Below, piece by piece: positions 1-7,676 of a stretch of DNA of 64,000 bases (positions are counted from its first letter, which is position 1; each line of letters begins with the position of its first letter). This DNA is from Amycolatopsis deserti. GTDB lineage: Bacteria > Actinomycetota > Actinomycetes > Mycobacteriales > Pseudonocardiaceae. The notes beneath the pieces are model-generated. The model was given only the letters and a program-made list of their open reading frames with translations. It did not search any database and was not told the DNA's origin. The stretch lies in assembly GCF_014653945.1 (NCBI RefSeq), contig NZ_BNAU01000002.1, forward strand, positions 1,173,914-1,237,913, in the 5' to 3' direction. The translations under genes and the position numbers were made by a program.

Positions 1-158
1 TCGACGCCATCCGCGTGCACGGCGGGTACGGCTACTCCAAGGAATACGACGTCGAACGCTACTTCCGCGACGCTCCGCTGATGATCGTCGGCGAGGGCAC
101 CAACGAGATCCAGCGCAACGTCATCGCCGCCCAGCTCATCGCCCGCAACCGGATCTGA
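1..158 (+). CDS. Acyl-CoA dehydrogenase, C-terminal end (partial)
   Basis: Only the last ~51 residues lie in the window; the reading frame begins at base 3 and ends with TGA at 156-158. The peptide has the acyl-CoA dehydrogenase C-terminal signature: [18 protein letters not shown], then [12 protein letters not shown], the helix that contacts the FAD of the neighbouring subunit. These flavoenzymes introduce the alpha-beta double bond into acyl-CoA thioesters. The SDR starts 9 bp downstream and a MaoC hydratase follows, so this is likely the first oxidation step of a short beta-oxidation-type operon. The substrate cannot be read from the fragment. Confidence 0.93.
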   Translation, partial: DAIRVHGGYGYSKEYDVERYFRDAPLMIVGEGTNEIQRNVIAAQLIARNRI

Positions 159-167
159 GGGAGAGAC

Positions 168-908
168 ATGTCCTTGCTGACCGACCGGACCGCCGTCGTC
201 ACCGGCGCCGCCCAGGGCATCGGGTTCGCCATCGCCGAGCTGTTCGCCGCCCACGGGGCCCGCGTGGTGATCGGCGACCTCGACGGCGACGCGGCCGTCC
301 TCGCCGCCAAGCGCATCGGGGGCCCGGACGTCGCGCGCGGCGTCCGTTGCGACGTGACCGTGGCCGACGACGTGGACGCCCTGCTGGCGGCCGCGGAGTC
401 GGCGTTCGGGCCCGTCGACGTCATGGTCAACAACGCCGGCATCACCCGCGACGCGACGATGCGGACCATGACCGAGGAACAGTTCGACCAGGTGATCGAC
501 GTGCACCTCAAGGGCAGCTGGAACGGCACCCGCAAGGCCGCCGCGATCATGCGGGAACGCAAGCGCGGCGCGATCGTCAACATCTCCTCCCTGTCCGGCA
601 AGGTCGGGATGGCCGGCCAGACGAACTACTCGGCGGCCAAGGCCGGGATCGTCGGCCTGACCAAGGCCGCGGCCAAGGAACTCGCCCACCACGGGGTCCG
701 GGTCAACGCGATCCAGCCCGGCCTGATCCGCACCGCGATGACCGAGGCCATGCCGCAGAAGGTGTGGGACCAGAAGATGGCCGAGATCCCGATGCGGCGT
801 GCCGGCGAGGTGTCCGAAGTGGCCTCCGTCGCCCTGTTCCTCGCCAGCGACCTGTCCTCCTACATGACCGGCACGGTGCTGGAAGTGACCGGCGGACGGT
901 TCATGTGA
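168..908 (+). CDS. SDR family oxidoreductase (FabG-like / 3-hydroxyacyl-CoA dehydrogenase type)
   Basis: A 246-residue classical short-chain dehydrogenase. The cofactor loop TGAAQGIG is at residues 12-19, with Asp37 at the end of strand beta-2, which favours NAD(H). NNAG is at 88-91 and the catalytic set is Ser141, Tyr154 and Lys158. It lies between an acyl-CoA dehydrogenase and a MaoC-type hydratase, which suggests oxidation or reduction of a 3-hydroxyacyl/3-oxoacyl thioester. FabG-type proteins are, however, annotated too broadly to name a substrate. Its stop overlaps the next start (TGATG), indicating translational coupling. The ATG is preceded by GGGAGAGAC. Confidence 0.92.
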   Translation: MSLLTDRTAVVTGAAQGIGFAIAELFAAHGARVVIGDLDGDAAVLAAKRIGGPDVARGVRCDVTVADDVDALLAAAESAFGPVDVMVNNAGITRDATMRTMTEEQFDQVIDVHLKGSWNGTRKAAAIMRERKRGAIVNISSLSGKVGMAGQTNYSAAKAGIVGLTKAAAKELAHHGVRVNAIQPGLIRTAMTEAMPQKVWDQKMAEIPMRRAGEVSEVASVALFLASDLSSYMTGTVLEVTGGRFM

Positions 909-1357
909 TGCGCGTGTTCGCCGGGATCGACGAGGTGAAGGCCGCGCTCGGCGAGGAGCTCGGCCCCAGCGAGCCGCTGGAGATCGACCAGGACCGGATC
1001 GGCGCGTTCGCCGGCGCCACGGGCGACCACCAGTGGATCCACGTCGATCCCGAGCGTGCCGCGAACGGCCCCTTCGGCACCACCATCGCGCACGGGTTCC
1101 TCACGCTGTCGCTGCTCCCGTGGTTCGGGCAGCGGCTGTTCCGGCTGGACTTCGGCACCACGCGGATCAACTACGGCCTGAACAAGGTCCGCTTCCCCAC
1201 GCCGGTGCCCGTGGGATCGCGCCTGACCGCGACGGCGACGTTCACCGACGTCCGCGAGGGCCCGGCCGGTGCCACCCTCACGGTGCGGTACGCGGTCACC
1301 GCCGAGGGCGCGGCCAAGCCGGCGTGCGTGGCCGAAATGCTCCTGCTGGTGGTCTGA
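908..1357 (+). CDS. MaoC family dehydratase (hot-dog enoyl-CoA hydratase)
   Basis: 149 residues, the usual size of a single hot-dog MaoC domain. The hydratase-2 motif is visible: a catalytic Asp/His pair in GATGDHQWIHVDPERA near residues 37-52, followed by GPFGTTIAHGFLTLSLL. This family hydrates enoyl-CoA to (R)-3-hydroxyacyl-CoA or does the reverse. The ATG overlaps the TGA of the upstream SDR, so the two are co-translated. With the acyl-CoA dehydrogenase it completes a partial beta-oxidation set. A strong bidirectional hairpin follows. Confidence 0.92.
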   Translation: MRVFAGIDEVKAALGEELGPSEPLEIDQDRIGAFAGATGDHQWIHVDPERAANGPFGTTIAHGFLTLSLLPWFGQRLFRLDFGTTRINYGLNKVRFPTPVPVGSRLTATATFTDVREGPAGATLTVRYAVTAEGAAKPACVAEMLLLVV

Positions 1358-1363
1358 ACACGC

Positions 1364-1400
1364 GAACGGGCCGGGACGCGCGAGGTGTCCCGGCCCGTTC
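1364..1400. terminator. Bidirectional terminator hairpin
   Basis: A perfect 14-bp stem (GAACGGGCCGGGAC at 1364-1377 pairing with 1387-1400) with a 9-nt loop lies between two convergent genes. There is no T-run, which is common for actinobacterial intrinsic terminators. Confidence 0.8.
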
Positions 1401-1410
1401 TCCCGCGCCG

Positions 1411-2529
1411 TCAGTCGTGCCGGATGACGCCCCGGATGTTCTTGCCCTCGTGCATGTCCCGGTAGCCCTGGGTCACCTCGTCGAGGGTGTAGGTCCGGGT
1501 CACCAGCTCGTCCAGCTTGAGCGCGCCGTCCCGGTACAGCTGCAGCTGGCGGCGGATGTCCCAGGTCGGGTTCGAGTGGCCGAACAGCGTGCCCTGCAGG
1601 CGTTTCTGCGACAGGGCGAGATCGCCGAGCGCCACCTGCGCGCCGACCTCGGCCAGCGGGGCCATCGCGGTCACCACGCACGTGCCGTCCTTGCGGATCG
1701 CGGCGAGCCCCTGCCCCACGTGCTCGGCGGTGAGCACGCCCACGGTGAGGATCGCCGAATCGGCGCCCTGCCCGTTGGTGAACTGGCGGGCCAGCTCGGC
1801 CGCCTCGTCCATCGTCTCCACCGCGTGGGTGGCGCCGAAGGTCGGCGCGCTCTCCCGCTTGAACGGGACCGGGTCCACGGCGATGATCGTCGTCGCGCCC
1901 GCGTGCGCCGCGCCCTGCAGCGCGTTGACGCCGATGCCGCCGGCGCCCATCACGATCACCGTGTCGCCCGGCTGCACCGCGGCGGCGTTGACCGCCGACC
2001 CCCACCCCGTCCCGACGCCGCAGCCGACCAGGCAGGCCTTGTCGAGCGGGATGTCGTCGTCGATCTTGACCACCGAGTCCAGCGACACCGTGGTCGTGGA
2101 GACGAACGTGGAGATGCCGCACATCTGCCCCACCGGCGTGCCGTCCGCGGTGTGCAGCCGGTAGGTGCCGTCCGTCCAGCGCGGGCCGGCGAGGATTCCC
2201 GCCCCCAGGTCGCACAGGGCCTGCCGCCCCGAGGCGCAGAACCGGCAGTGCCCGCACACCGGCACCGCGAGGAAGACGACGTGGTCGCCCTCCTTGATCC
2301 CCTTGCGGTTCGGGTGCGCCTTGGTCACCACACCAGCGCCCTCGTGGCCGCCGGCGAACGGGTACGTGCCGACGGGGATGTCCCCCGTCGCGATGTGGTC
2401 GTCGGAGTGGCACAGCCCCGACGCCACCACCTTCACCTGGACCTCGTCCGGCTGCGGGTCGTCCAGTTCGAGGTCGACGACCTCGTACTCGCCCGGCGCC
2501 TCGCGCACGATCGCCCCACGGGTCAGCAC
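1411..2529 (-). CDS. NDMA-dependent zinc alcohol dehydrogenase (mycofactocin-associated type)
   Basis: 372 residues, medium-chain zinc dehydrogenase. Catalytic-zinc ligands are Cys40 (GLCHSDD) and His62/Glu63 (GGHEGAG). The structural zinc Cys cluster is at 92, 95, 98 and 106. The Rossmann glycine motif GAGGIGVNALQGA is mid-protein. The sequence (RGAIVREAPGEYEVVDLEL, ISTFVSTTTVSLDS) resembles the Rxyl_3153-type family. Those enzymes keep NAD(H) bound and need an external acceptor such as NDMA in vitro; mycofactocin is thought to serve in vivo. It is the last gene of a leftward operon with thiolase, ADH, CoA ligase and cupin. Likely role: oxidation of an alcohol intermediate. No mycofactocin genes lie in the window. 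Confidence 0.9.
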   Translation of the reverse strand: MLTRGAIVREAPGEYEVVDLELDDPQPDEVQVKVVASGLCHSDDHIATGDIPVGTYPFAGGHEGAGVVTKAHPNRKGIKEGDHVVFLAVPVCGHCRFCASGRQALCDLGAGILAGPRWTDGTYRLHTADGTPVGQMCGISTFVSTTTVSLDSVVKIDDDIPLDKACLVGCGVGTGWGSAVNAAAVQPGDTVIVMGAGGIGVNALQGAAHAGATTIIAVDPVPFKRESAPTFGATHAVETMDEAAELARQFTNGQGADSAILTVGVLTAEHVGQGLAAIRKDGTCVVTAMAPLAEVGAQVALGDLALSQKRLQGTLFGHSNPTWDIRRQLQLYRDGALKLDELVTRTYTLDEVTQGYRDMHEGKNIRGVIRHD

Positions 2530-2553
2530 AGTCTGGTCTCCTTCGGTCGTCGT

Positions 2554-3762
2554 TCAGGCGGCGACGAGCGTCGCCGCCAGACCTTGCCCACCGCCGATGC
2601 ACATCGTCGCCAGGCCGCGGCGGCCGCCACGGCGGCGCAGCTCGTGCAGCAGCGTGGTGACCATGCGCATGCCGGTCGCGCCGATCGGGTGGCCGAGCGA
2701 GATGCCCGAGCCGTTGACGTTGAGCCGGTCGTGGTCGTGCCAGCCCCAGCCCTCCAGGACGGCCAGCACCTGCACCGCGAACGCTTCGTTGAGCTCCACC
2801 AGGTCCACGCCGTCGAGCAGGGCCGCGGTGCCGGTGCCGGTGCGCGCCGCCAGCTTGGCGACCGCGGGGACGGGCCCGATGCCCATCCGGGCGGGATCGC
2901 AGCCCGCCGCCGCCCACGCGTCCAGGTATCCCAGTGGTTCCAGGCCGAGCGCCTCCAGCCGGTCCTCGGCGACGACCAGGCACGCGGCGGCCGCGTCGTT
3001 CTGCTGGCTGGCGTTGCCCGCGGTGACGGTGCCGCCGGGGGTCACCGGGCGGAGCCGGGCCAGCGACTCCGGCGTGGCGTCGGGGCGCACGCCCTCGTCG
3101 GTGGTGACCAGCAGCGGGTCGCCCTTGCGCCGCGGCACCTCGACCGGCACCACCTCCGCGTCGAACCGGCCGTCCTTCCAGGCGGCCGCGGCGCGCTGAT
3201 GGCTGCGCGCGGCGTAGGCGTCGGCCCGGTCCCGGTCGATGCCGTAGTCCGCGGCCAGGTTCTCCGCCGTCTCGATCATCCCGGAGATCCGGCCGAACCT
3301 CGCCTCCGGCTGCGACCGCTCCCGGCCCCGGTCGAGCCGGTCGTAGAGCTGCACCGTGCCCGCCCTGGCGCCCCACCGGGTCGCGGTCGAGTAGTACTCG
3401 ATCCGGCTCATCGACTCGACACCGCCGGCGAGGACCACGTCCGCCGCACCGGTCTGGACCATCATCGACGCCGTCACCAGCGCCTGCAGTCCCCCGCCGC
3501 AGCGGCGGTCGAGCTGCATGCCGGGCACGCCGATCGGCAGCCCGGCGTGCAGGGCCACCCAGCGGCCCACGCACGGCACCTCGGAGTTGGCGTAGGACTG
3601 GGCGAAGACCACGTCGTCGATCCGCTCCGGATCGACGCCCGAGGTGGCGACCACCTCGCGGACCACGGCGGCCGCGAGGTCTTCGACGGGCAGGTCGCGC
3701 AGCGCTCCGCCGAACGAGCCGACGGGGGTGCGCAGAGGGCTGACGATCGCGGCGCGTCGCAC
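2554..3762 (-). CDS. Thiolase family protein (acetyl-CoA acetyltransferase type)
   Basis: 402 residues, normal thiolase length. The acyl-accepting Cys88 is in LDRRCGGGLQAL. The His active-site motif GSGISLGHPIGATGMRM and the C-terminal catalytic Cys in MCIGGGQGLA are both present. Thiolases of this class cleave 3-oxoacyl-CoA with CoA to acetyl-CoA plus a shortened acyl-CoA, or condense acetyl-CoA. It sits 24 bp upstream of the NDMA-type ADH gene and 40 bp downstream of another ADH gene, all leftward. With the PaaK-like ligase upstream, degradative thiolysis of an activated keto acid is the more likely role. Confidence 0.93.
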   Translation of the reverse strand: MRRAAIVSPLRTPVGSFGGALRDLPVEDLAAAVVREVVATSGVDPERIDDVVFAQSYANSEVPCVGRWVALHAGLPIGVPGMQLDRRCGGGLQALVTASMMVQTGAADVVLAGGVESMSRIEYYSTATRWGARAGTVQLYDRLDRGRERSQPEARFGRISGMIETAENLAADYGIDRDRADAYAARSHQRAAAAWKDGRFDAEVVPVEVPRRKGDPLLVTTDEGVRPDATPESLARLRPVTPGGTVTAGNASQQNDAAAACLVVAEDRLEALGLEPLGYLDAWAAAGCDPARMGIGPVPAVAKLAARTGTGTAALLDGVDLVELNEAFAVQVLAVLEGWGWHDHDRLNVNGSGISLGHPIGATGMRMVTTLLHELRRRGGRRGLATMCIGGGQGLAATLVAA

Positions 3763-3802
3763 GGGTTCTCCTCGATGGTGTCCGGATGGGGTGGTGGGCG
3801 GG

Positions 3803-4846
3803 TCAGATCTCGAAGACCGCCTTGCCGCCGGTCTGCTTGTCGAACTCCCGGTAGGCGCGCTCGGCGTCGGCGAGCTGCCACCGGTCGGTGAACAGCTTGT
3901 CCACCTCGACGCCGTGCCGGGCGACGAACCGCGCGCAGTCCGCCTGCCCGGCGATGGAGAAGGTGTAGGAGCCGAGGATGGTCAGCTGCTTGCGGATGAC
4001 CTCGGGGCTGACGTTCAGCGTCACCTCACCGCCTTCCCCGACGAACGCGACCCGGCCCCACCGCGCGGCGGCGCGGACCGCGGCGGCGCGGGCCGCCGGC
4101 GCGCCCGAACAGTCCAGTGCGCGGGTCACGCCCTTGCCGCCGGTGAGTTCGCGGATGGCTTCGACGGGGTCGCTCGCGCTGGAGTCGATGGCGTGGGCCG
4201 CGCCGAACTCCGTCGCCTTGGCCACCCGCTCCGCGGCGATGTCCACCGCGATCACCTCGGCCCCCATCGCGGCGGCCAGTTGCACCGCGGACTGCCCGAC
4301 CGGGCCCTGGCCGAAGATCGCGATGGTGTCGCGCGCGGTGAGGTCCAGCCGGACCAGTGCACCGAAGGCGGTGCCGGTCCCGCAGGAGATGGCGGCGCCG
4401 GCGGTGAAGCTCAGTTCGTCCGGGAGCGGGACGAGCGTGCGCGCCGGGACCTTCAGGTAGTCGGCGTGGCCGCCGTGCGCGGTCGCGCCGAAGATCGCCG
4501 CACCCCGCTCGCACATCTGCGTCCAGCCGGTGCGGCACAGGTCGCAGAAACCGCACCCGTCGTAGTGGAAGACCATGACCCGGTCGCCTTCGCGGAAGCG
4601 CGTGACGTCCGGGCCGGCCGCCGCGACGACCCCGCACGGCTCGTGGCCGGCGATGATCCGGGCCCCGTCGCCGGAGAGCCCGAACGCCGCGAGCGCCTCG
4701 CCCGCGGGCGCGCGGTAGAACTTGAGGTCGCTGCCGCACATCCCGGAGGCCTTCATCTCCAGGACGACCTCGCCGGGCCCGGGGACCGGGTCGTCGAACG
4801 AGGCGATCTCCAGCTCGCGTTCACCGTTGAACACCACTCCGCGCAT
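3803..4846 (-). CDS. Zinc-dependent alcohol dehydrogenase family protein
   Basis: 347 residues from the ATG at 4846, the start that matches family N-termini; the frame stays open further upstream but overlaps the ligase gene. Catalytic-zinc residues are Cys37 (GMCGSD) and His68/Glu69 (AGHEPCG). The structural-zinc cysteines are 98, 101, 104 and 112. The Rossmann region reads IFGQGPVGQSAVQLAAAMGAEVIAVD. It is a threonine/sorbitol-dehydrogenase-like member of the MDR superfamily; the substrate is unknown. It starts 2 bp after the PaaK-like ligase stop, so it belongs to the same leftward operon. Confidence 0.92.
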   Translation of the reverse strand: MRGVVFNGERELEIASFDDPVPGPGEVVLEMKASGMCGSDLKFYRAPAGEALAAFGLSGDGARIIAGHEPCGVVAAAGPDVTRFREGDRVMVFHYDGCGFCDLCRTGWTQMCERGAAIFGATAHGGHADYLKVPARTLVPLPDELSFTAGAAISCGTGTAFGALVRLDLTARDTIAIFGQGPVGQSAVQLAAAMGAEVIAVDIAAERVAKATEFGAAHAIDSSASDPVEAIRELTGGKGVTRALDCSGAPAARAAAVRAAARWGRVAFVGEGGEVTLNVSPEVIRKQLTILGSYTFSIAGQADCARFVARHGVEVDKLFTDRWQLADAERAYREFDKQTGGKAVFEI

Positions 4847-4848
4847 CT

Positions 4849-6219
4849 TCAGTCCTTCCGGGTCGCCACGCGTTCGACGAGGGCGACCTTGACGTGGTCC
4901 GGTCGTTTCAGTGAGCCCTCGGGCACCAGCTCGACGAGGCACTTGACGTTCAGCGCCGAGCGGAGGCGGGCTTCCAGGTCCGCGCGCAGGTCCTCCTGAC
5001 GCGCCGGCGGCAGGTCCGCGGCGTGCTCGACCACCAGCGGCAGCGGCCGCTGCGTGGTGTGCCCGGGGAAGTCCGCGCGGATGCGCATCTCGCCCGTCGC
5101 CGCCGGGACGAACCGCTGCACCAGGTCCTTGACGGCCGAGGGGAACACGTTGATGCCGCGCACGATCAGCATGTCGTCGGTGCGGCCGACGCAGCGCACC
5201 TTGTAGCCGGTGCGGCCGCACGAGCAGCCGGTCCCGGTGACGACCACGTGGTCGCGGGTGCGGAAGCGCAGCAACGGCGAGGCCCGCCGCCGCAGCGCGG
5301 TGTAGACCAGCTCGCCGGTGGCCCCTTCGACGGGTTCGACGCGCTGTCCGGTGTCCGGGTCGATCAGCTCGGCGATCATCAGGTCCGGGGACAGGAAGTG
5401 CATGCCGTCCCCGGCCTCGCACTCGCCCCAGTAGGTGCAGGCGATGTCGGTGCCGCCGAGCATCTCGCGCACGGTGGCGCCCCAGAGGCGTTCCAGGTTG
5501 CCGCGCACACTCGGCAGCCCGCCACCGGGTTCACCGCCGACGCTGATCGTGCGGACGCCGAGTTCGGTGGCCGGGCGGCCGACGACGCCGGGTGCCTGTT
5601 CGGCGAGGTGGGCCAGGAAGTAAGGCGTGCCGATGATCCCGGACGGGCGCTGGTCGGCCTGCACGCGCAGCAGCCGCTCGGCGCCGGCCTCCGCCCCGAT
5701 CGGGATGTCGACGACACCCATGTACTGCAGGATCTGCACGATCGGCAGGCCCCCGACGAACCCCTTGCTCATCCCGAAGGCGTGCAGGACCCGGTCGCCG
5801 GGCCGGAACCCGTTGGCGTACAGGGCGCGCGCCCCCAGCTCGCACCACGTGCCCACGTCGCTCGCGGTCAGCCCGACGTAGGACGGGCTGCCCGTGGTGC
5901 CCGAGGACGCCTGGATCTGCACGATCTCCGCGGCGGGCGCGGCCACGTGCCGGCCCAGCGGGGGTGCGGCCGCCAGGCTGTCGCGCAGCTCCTGCTTCTC
6001 GGTGAAGGGCAGGCCCTGGAGATCGTCGACGGTGGTGATGCCGCCCGGATCGACGCCGTGTTCGGCGAACTTGGCCCGGTAGAACTCGCTGTGCGCGGCC
6101 AGGTAGGCGATCTGCTCGCGGAGCCGCTCGTCCTGCACGCGCCGCGCCTGCTCCGCGGGGAGTGTCTCGGCCGCGCTCCAGTGCTCGCCGGAGTGCGGCT
6201 GGCGGGGGAAGGTGTGCAC
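4849..6219 (-). CDS. Phenylacetate-CoA ligase family (PaaK-like) AMP-forming ligase
   Basis: 456 residues, close to the ~430-440 of PaaK. The adenylate-forming P-loop is IQASSGTTGSPSYVG near residues 105-119, the A5 motif is MLGGTDIACTYWGECE, and the hinge region is RTDDMLIVRGINVFPSAV, which is typical of PaaK. A cysteine-containing loop (TGCSCGRTGYKVRCVGR) resembles the metal-binding loop of the family. The reaction is acid + ATP + CoA to acyl-CoA + AMP + PPi, usually on an aryl or arylacetic acid. The cupin gene lies 14 bp upstream and the ADH gene 2 bp downstream. No paa genes accompany it, so phenylacetate itself is not implied. Confidence 0.88.
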   Translation of the reverse strand: MHTFPRQPHSGEHWSAAETLPAEQARRVQDERLREQIAYLAAHSEFYRAKFAEHGVDPGGITTVDDLQGLPFTEKQELRDSLAAAPPLGRHVAAPAAEIVQIQASSGTTGSPSYVGLTASDVGTWCELGARALYANGFRPGDRVLHAFGMSKGFVGGLPIVQILQYMGVVDIPIGAEAGAERLLRVQADQRPSGIIGTPYFLAHLAEQAPGVVGRPATELGVRTISVGGEPGGGLPSVRGNLERLWGATVREMLGGTDIACTYWGECEAGDGMHFLSPDLMIAELIDPDTGQRVEPVEGATGELVYTALRRRASPLLRFRTRDHVVVTGTGCSCGRTGYKVRCVGRTDDMLIVRGINVFPSAVKDLVQRFVPAATGEMRIRADFPGHTTQRPLPLVVEHAADLPPARQEDLRADLEARLRSALNVKCLVELVPEGSLKRPDHVKVALVERVATRKD

Positions 6220-6233
6220 TGCGCCGCCCCTGG

Positions 6234-6761
6234 TCAGCGCTTGGCCGGGAGCATGGTGGTCACGACGGTGGCCGGCTGGTCACCGCGGTTGCTCCAGGAG
6301 TGCTTGTTGCCCCGGTTGATGATCGTGTCACCGGGCCGCAACAGCGTCTCGCCGGTTTCGAACACCGCGTACAGCTCACCCGACACCACCGTGACCACGT
6401 CGACCGTCTCGGTGGCGTGCATACCCATGACCTCCGCGTCGCCGGCGTTGGCGTCCTCACCGTGCAGCGCGTCGATGGAAGCGCTGTAGGTTTCCGGGTC
6501 GATCTCGCTGTCCGGCGGGAACGTGGCCAGCCGCACCACCAGGCCGTTCGCCGGCGGGTCCAGCTCCACCTCCCCGGTCAGCGTGTCGCCGTCGTCCACA
6601 TGGGACGGCAGGCGGTCCACCCGCCACACGTCGTTCACGGTGAACCCGGGCAGCGCCACGCGGGTGGCGGTGTCCTCGTCCACCAGGATGGCCGACCGGC
6701 CGTTCTCGTCGACCCCGGTCACGACCCGGCGCGCCCGCACGTTCGTGTGTTCACCAGCCAT
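6234..6761 (-). CDS. Cupin domain-containing protein
   Basis: 175 residues. The C-terminal half is a single cupin barrel. The first motif includes GMHATETVDVVTVVSGELYA, and the second reads LRPGDTIINRGNKHSWSN with the conserved Pro, Gly, His and Asn. The N-terminal ~85 residues are a conserved-looking extension with no motif I recognise. Proteins of this layout occur next to catabolic operons and may be sensors or small metal enzymes; function not assigned. It is the first gene of the leftward operon ending at the NDMA-type ADH. Its promoter gap holds an AT-rich box and a TTGACA-like hexamer. Confidence 0.85.
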   Translation of the reverse strand: MAGEHTNVRARRVVTGVDENGRSAILVDEDTATRVALPGFTVNDVWRVDRLPSHVDDGDTLTGEVELDPPANGLVVRLATFPPDSEIDPETYSASIDALHGEDANAGDAEVMGMHATETVDVVTVVSGELYAVFETGETLLRPGDTIINRGNKHSWSNRGDQPATVVTTMLPAKR

Positions 6762-6787
6762 CGCCCACTCCTTTGTGCCGCTGTCTT

Positions 6788-6824
6788 GAAATTAAATATA
6801 TTATGTCCTGCGAGCGCATGTCAA
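6788..6824 (-). promoter_or_regulatory. AT-rich box and putative promoter of the cupin operon
   Basis: An AT-rich 21-bp tract occupies 6788-6808; on the minus strand it contains ACATAATATAT. A TTGACA hexamer (minus strand, 6819-6824) lies about 10-20 bp upstream of it, so the box overlaps the likely -10 region. The same 11-mer ACATAATATAT recurs in the box at 24453-24473. Confidence 0.55.
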
Positions 6825-6884
6825 CGTCACCAGCCGACGGCACGCCGCCCGTCGAACTCGGCGAACTGCTGCCGCCGGCGCCGC

Positions 6885-7676
6885 TCAGGCGGGGTCGAAC
6901 TCAATCGTCGCCGGGTCGACCACCGCTCCCCCGCCGTCGGCGACGAGCACGTGCCCGGTCACGATCGAGGCGTCCGGTGAAGCGAGGAACGCGCACACCG
7001 ACGCGATCTCCGCCGGCTCGGCGACCCGGCGCAGCGGCACGTGCGCGGCGACGCGCTCGTAGGCCTGCTCCAGGGTGATCCCCTCGCGCTGGGCGAGGTA
7101 GGTCATCGCTCCCTCACCGAGCGGGGTGCGCACCCAGCCGGGGCACACCCCGTTCACGCGCACGCCCTTGGGCCCGTACTCGCGGGCCAGCCACCGCACC
7201 AGCCCGATCACCCCGGCCTTGGCGGCGCTGTAACCGGCGGTGCCGGGCGGGCCGGACAACAGCCCCGCCGTGGAGGCGATCATCACCAGCGATCCGCGGC
7301 GCCGCACCAGGTGCGGCATGACCTCGCCGGCCAGGAAGAAACCGCCGTGCAGGTTCACGTCGAACGCCGAGAACCACGCCGGGTCGCCCTTCGGGCTCGC
7401 CCCGCCGGAGATCGCGGCGCCCTGCGCGGCCACGACCGCGTCCAGCCCGCCCAGTTCCGCGACGGCCTGCTGCACCACCTCGTGCACGGCGTCGCGCTGG
7501 GTGCCGTCGGCGGGCAGTGCGAGGCCGCCGATTTCGTCGGCCACCTCCTTGAGCCGGTCGGCGTTGATGTCGGTGAGGGCGACCTTGGCCCCGTCCGCGG
7601 CGAAGCGGCGGGCCGTCGCCGAACCCACGCCCCCGGCGGCTCCGCTCACCAGGACCAGTTCCGGTTTCCTGCTCAT
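6885..7676 (-). CDS. SDR family oxidoreductase with variant NNAG motif
   Basis: 263 residues from ATG 7676. The Rossmann motif SGAAGGVG is at residues 11-18 and Asp36 marks NAD(H) preference. The catalytic set Ser135, Tyr149 and Lys153 (YSAAK) is intact. The usual NNAG is replaced by AAQG at 83-86, an uncommon change in a loop that steadies the central sheet. The start overlaps the acyl-CoA synthetase stop by 4 bp (ATGA), so it is the last gene of the long leftward operon 15677-6885. Likely role: oxidising a hydroxy intermediate or reducing a ketone; substrate unknown. Confidence 0.9.
   Translation of the reverse strand: MSRKPELVLVSGAAGGVGSATARRFAADGAKVALTDINADRLKEVADEIGGLALPADGTQRDAVHEVVQQAVAELGGLDAVVAAQGAAISGGASPKGDPAWFSAFDVNLHGGFFLAGEVMPHLVRRRGSLVMIASTAGLLSGPPGTAGYSAAKAGVIGLVRWLAREYGPKGVRVNGVCPGWVRTPLGEGAMTYLAQREGITLEQAYERVAAHVPLRRVAEPAEIASVCAFLASPDASIVTGHVLVADGGGAVVDPATIEFDPA

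Noticed and set aside
860-3574. A 904-codon minus-strand open frame over the MaoC, ADH and thiolase genes
   Set aside because: High-GC shadow frame: Arg/Gly/Pro-rich, no motif, and three well-supported genes with clear active sites occupy the same DNA.
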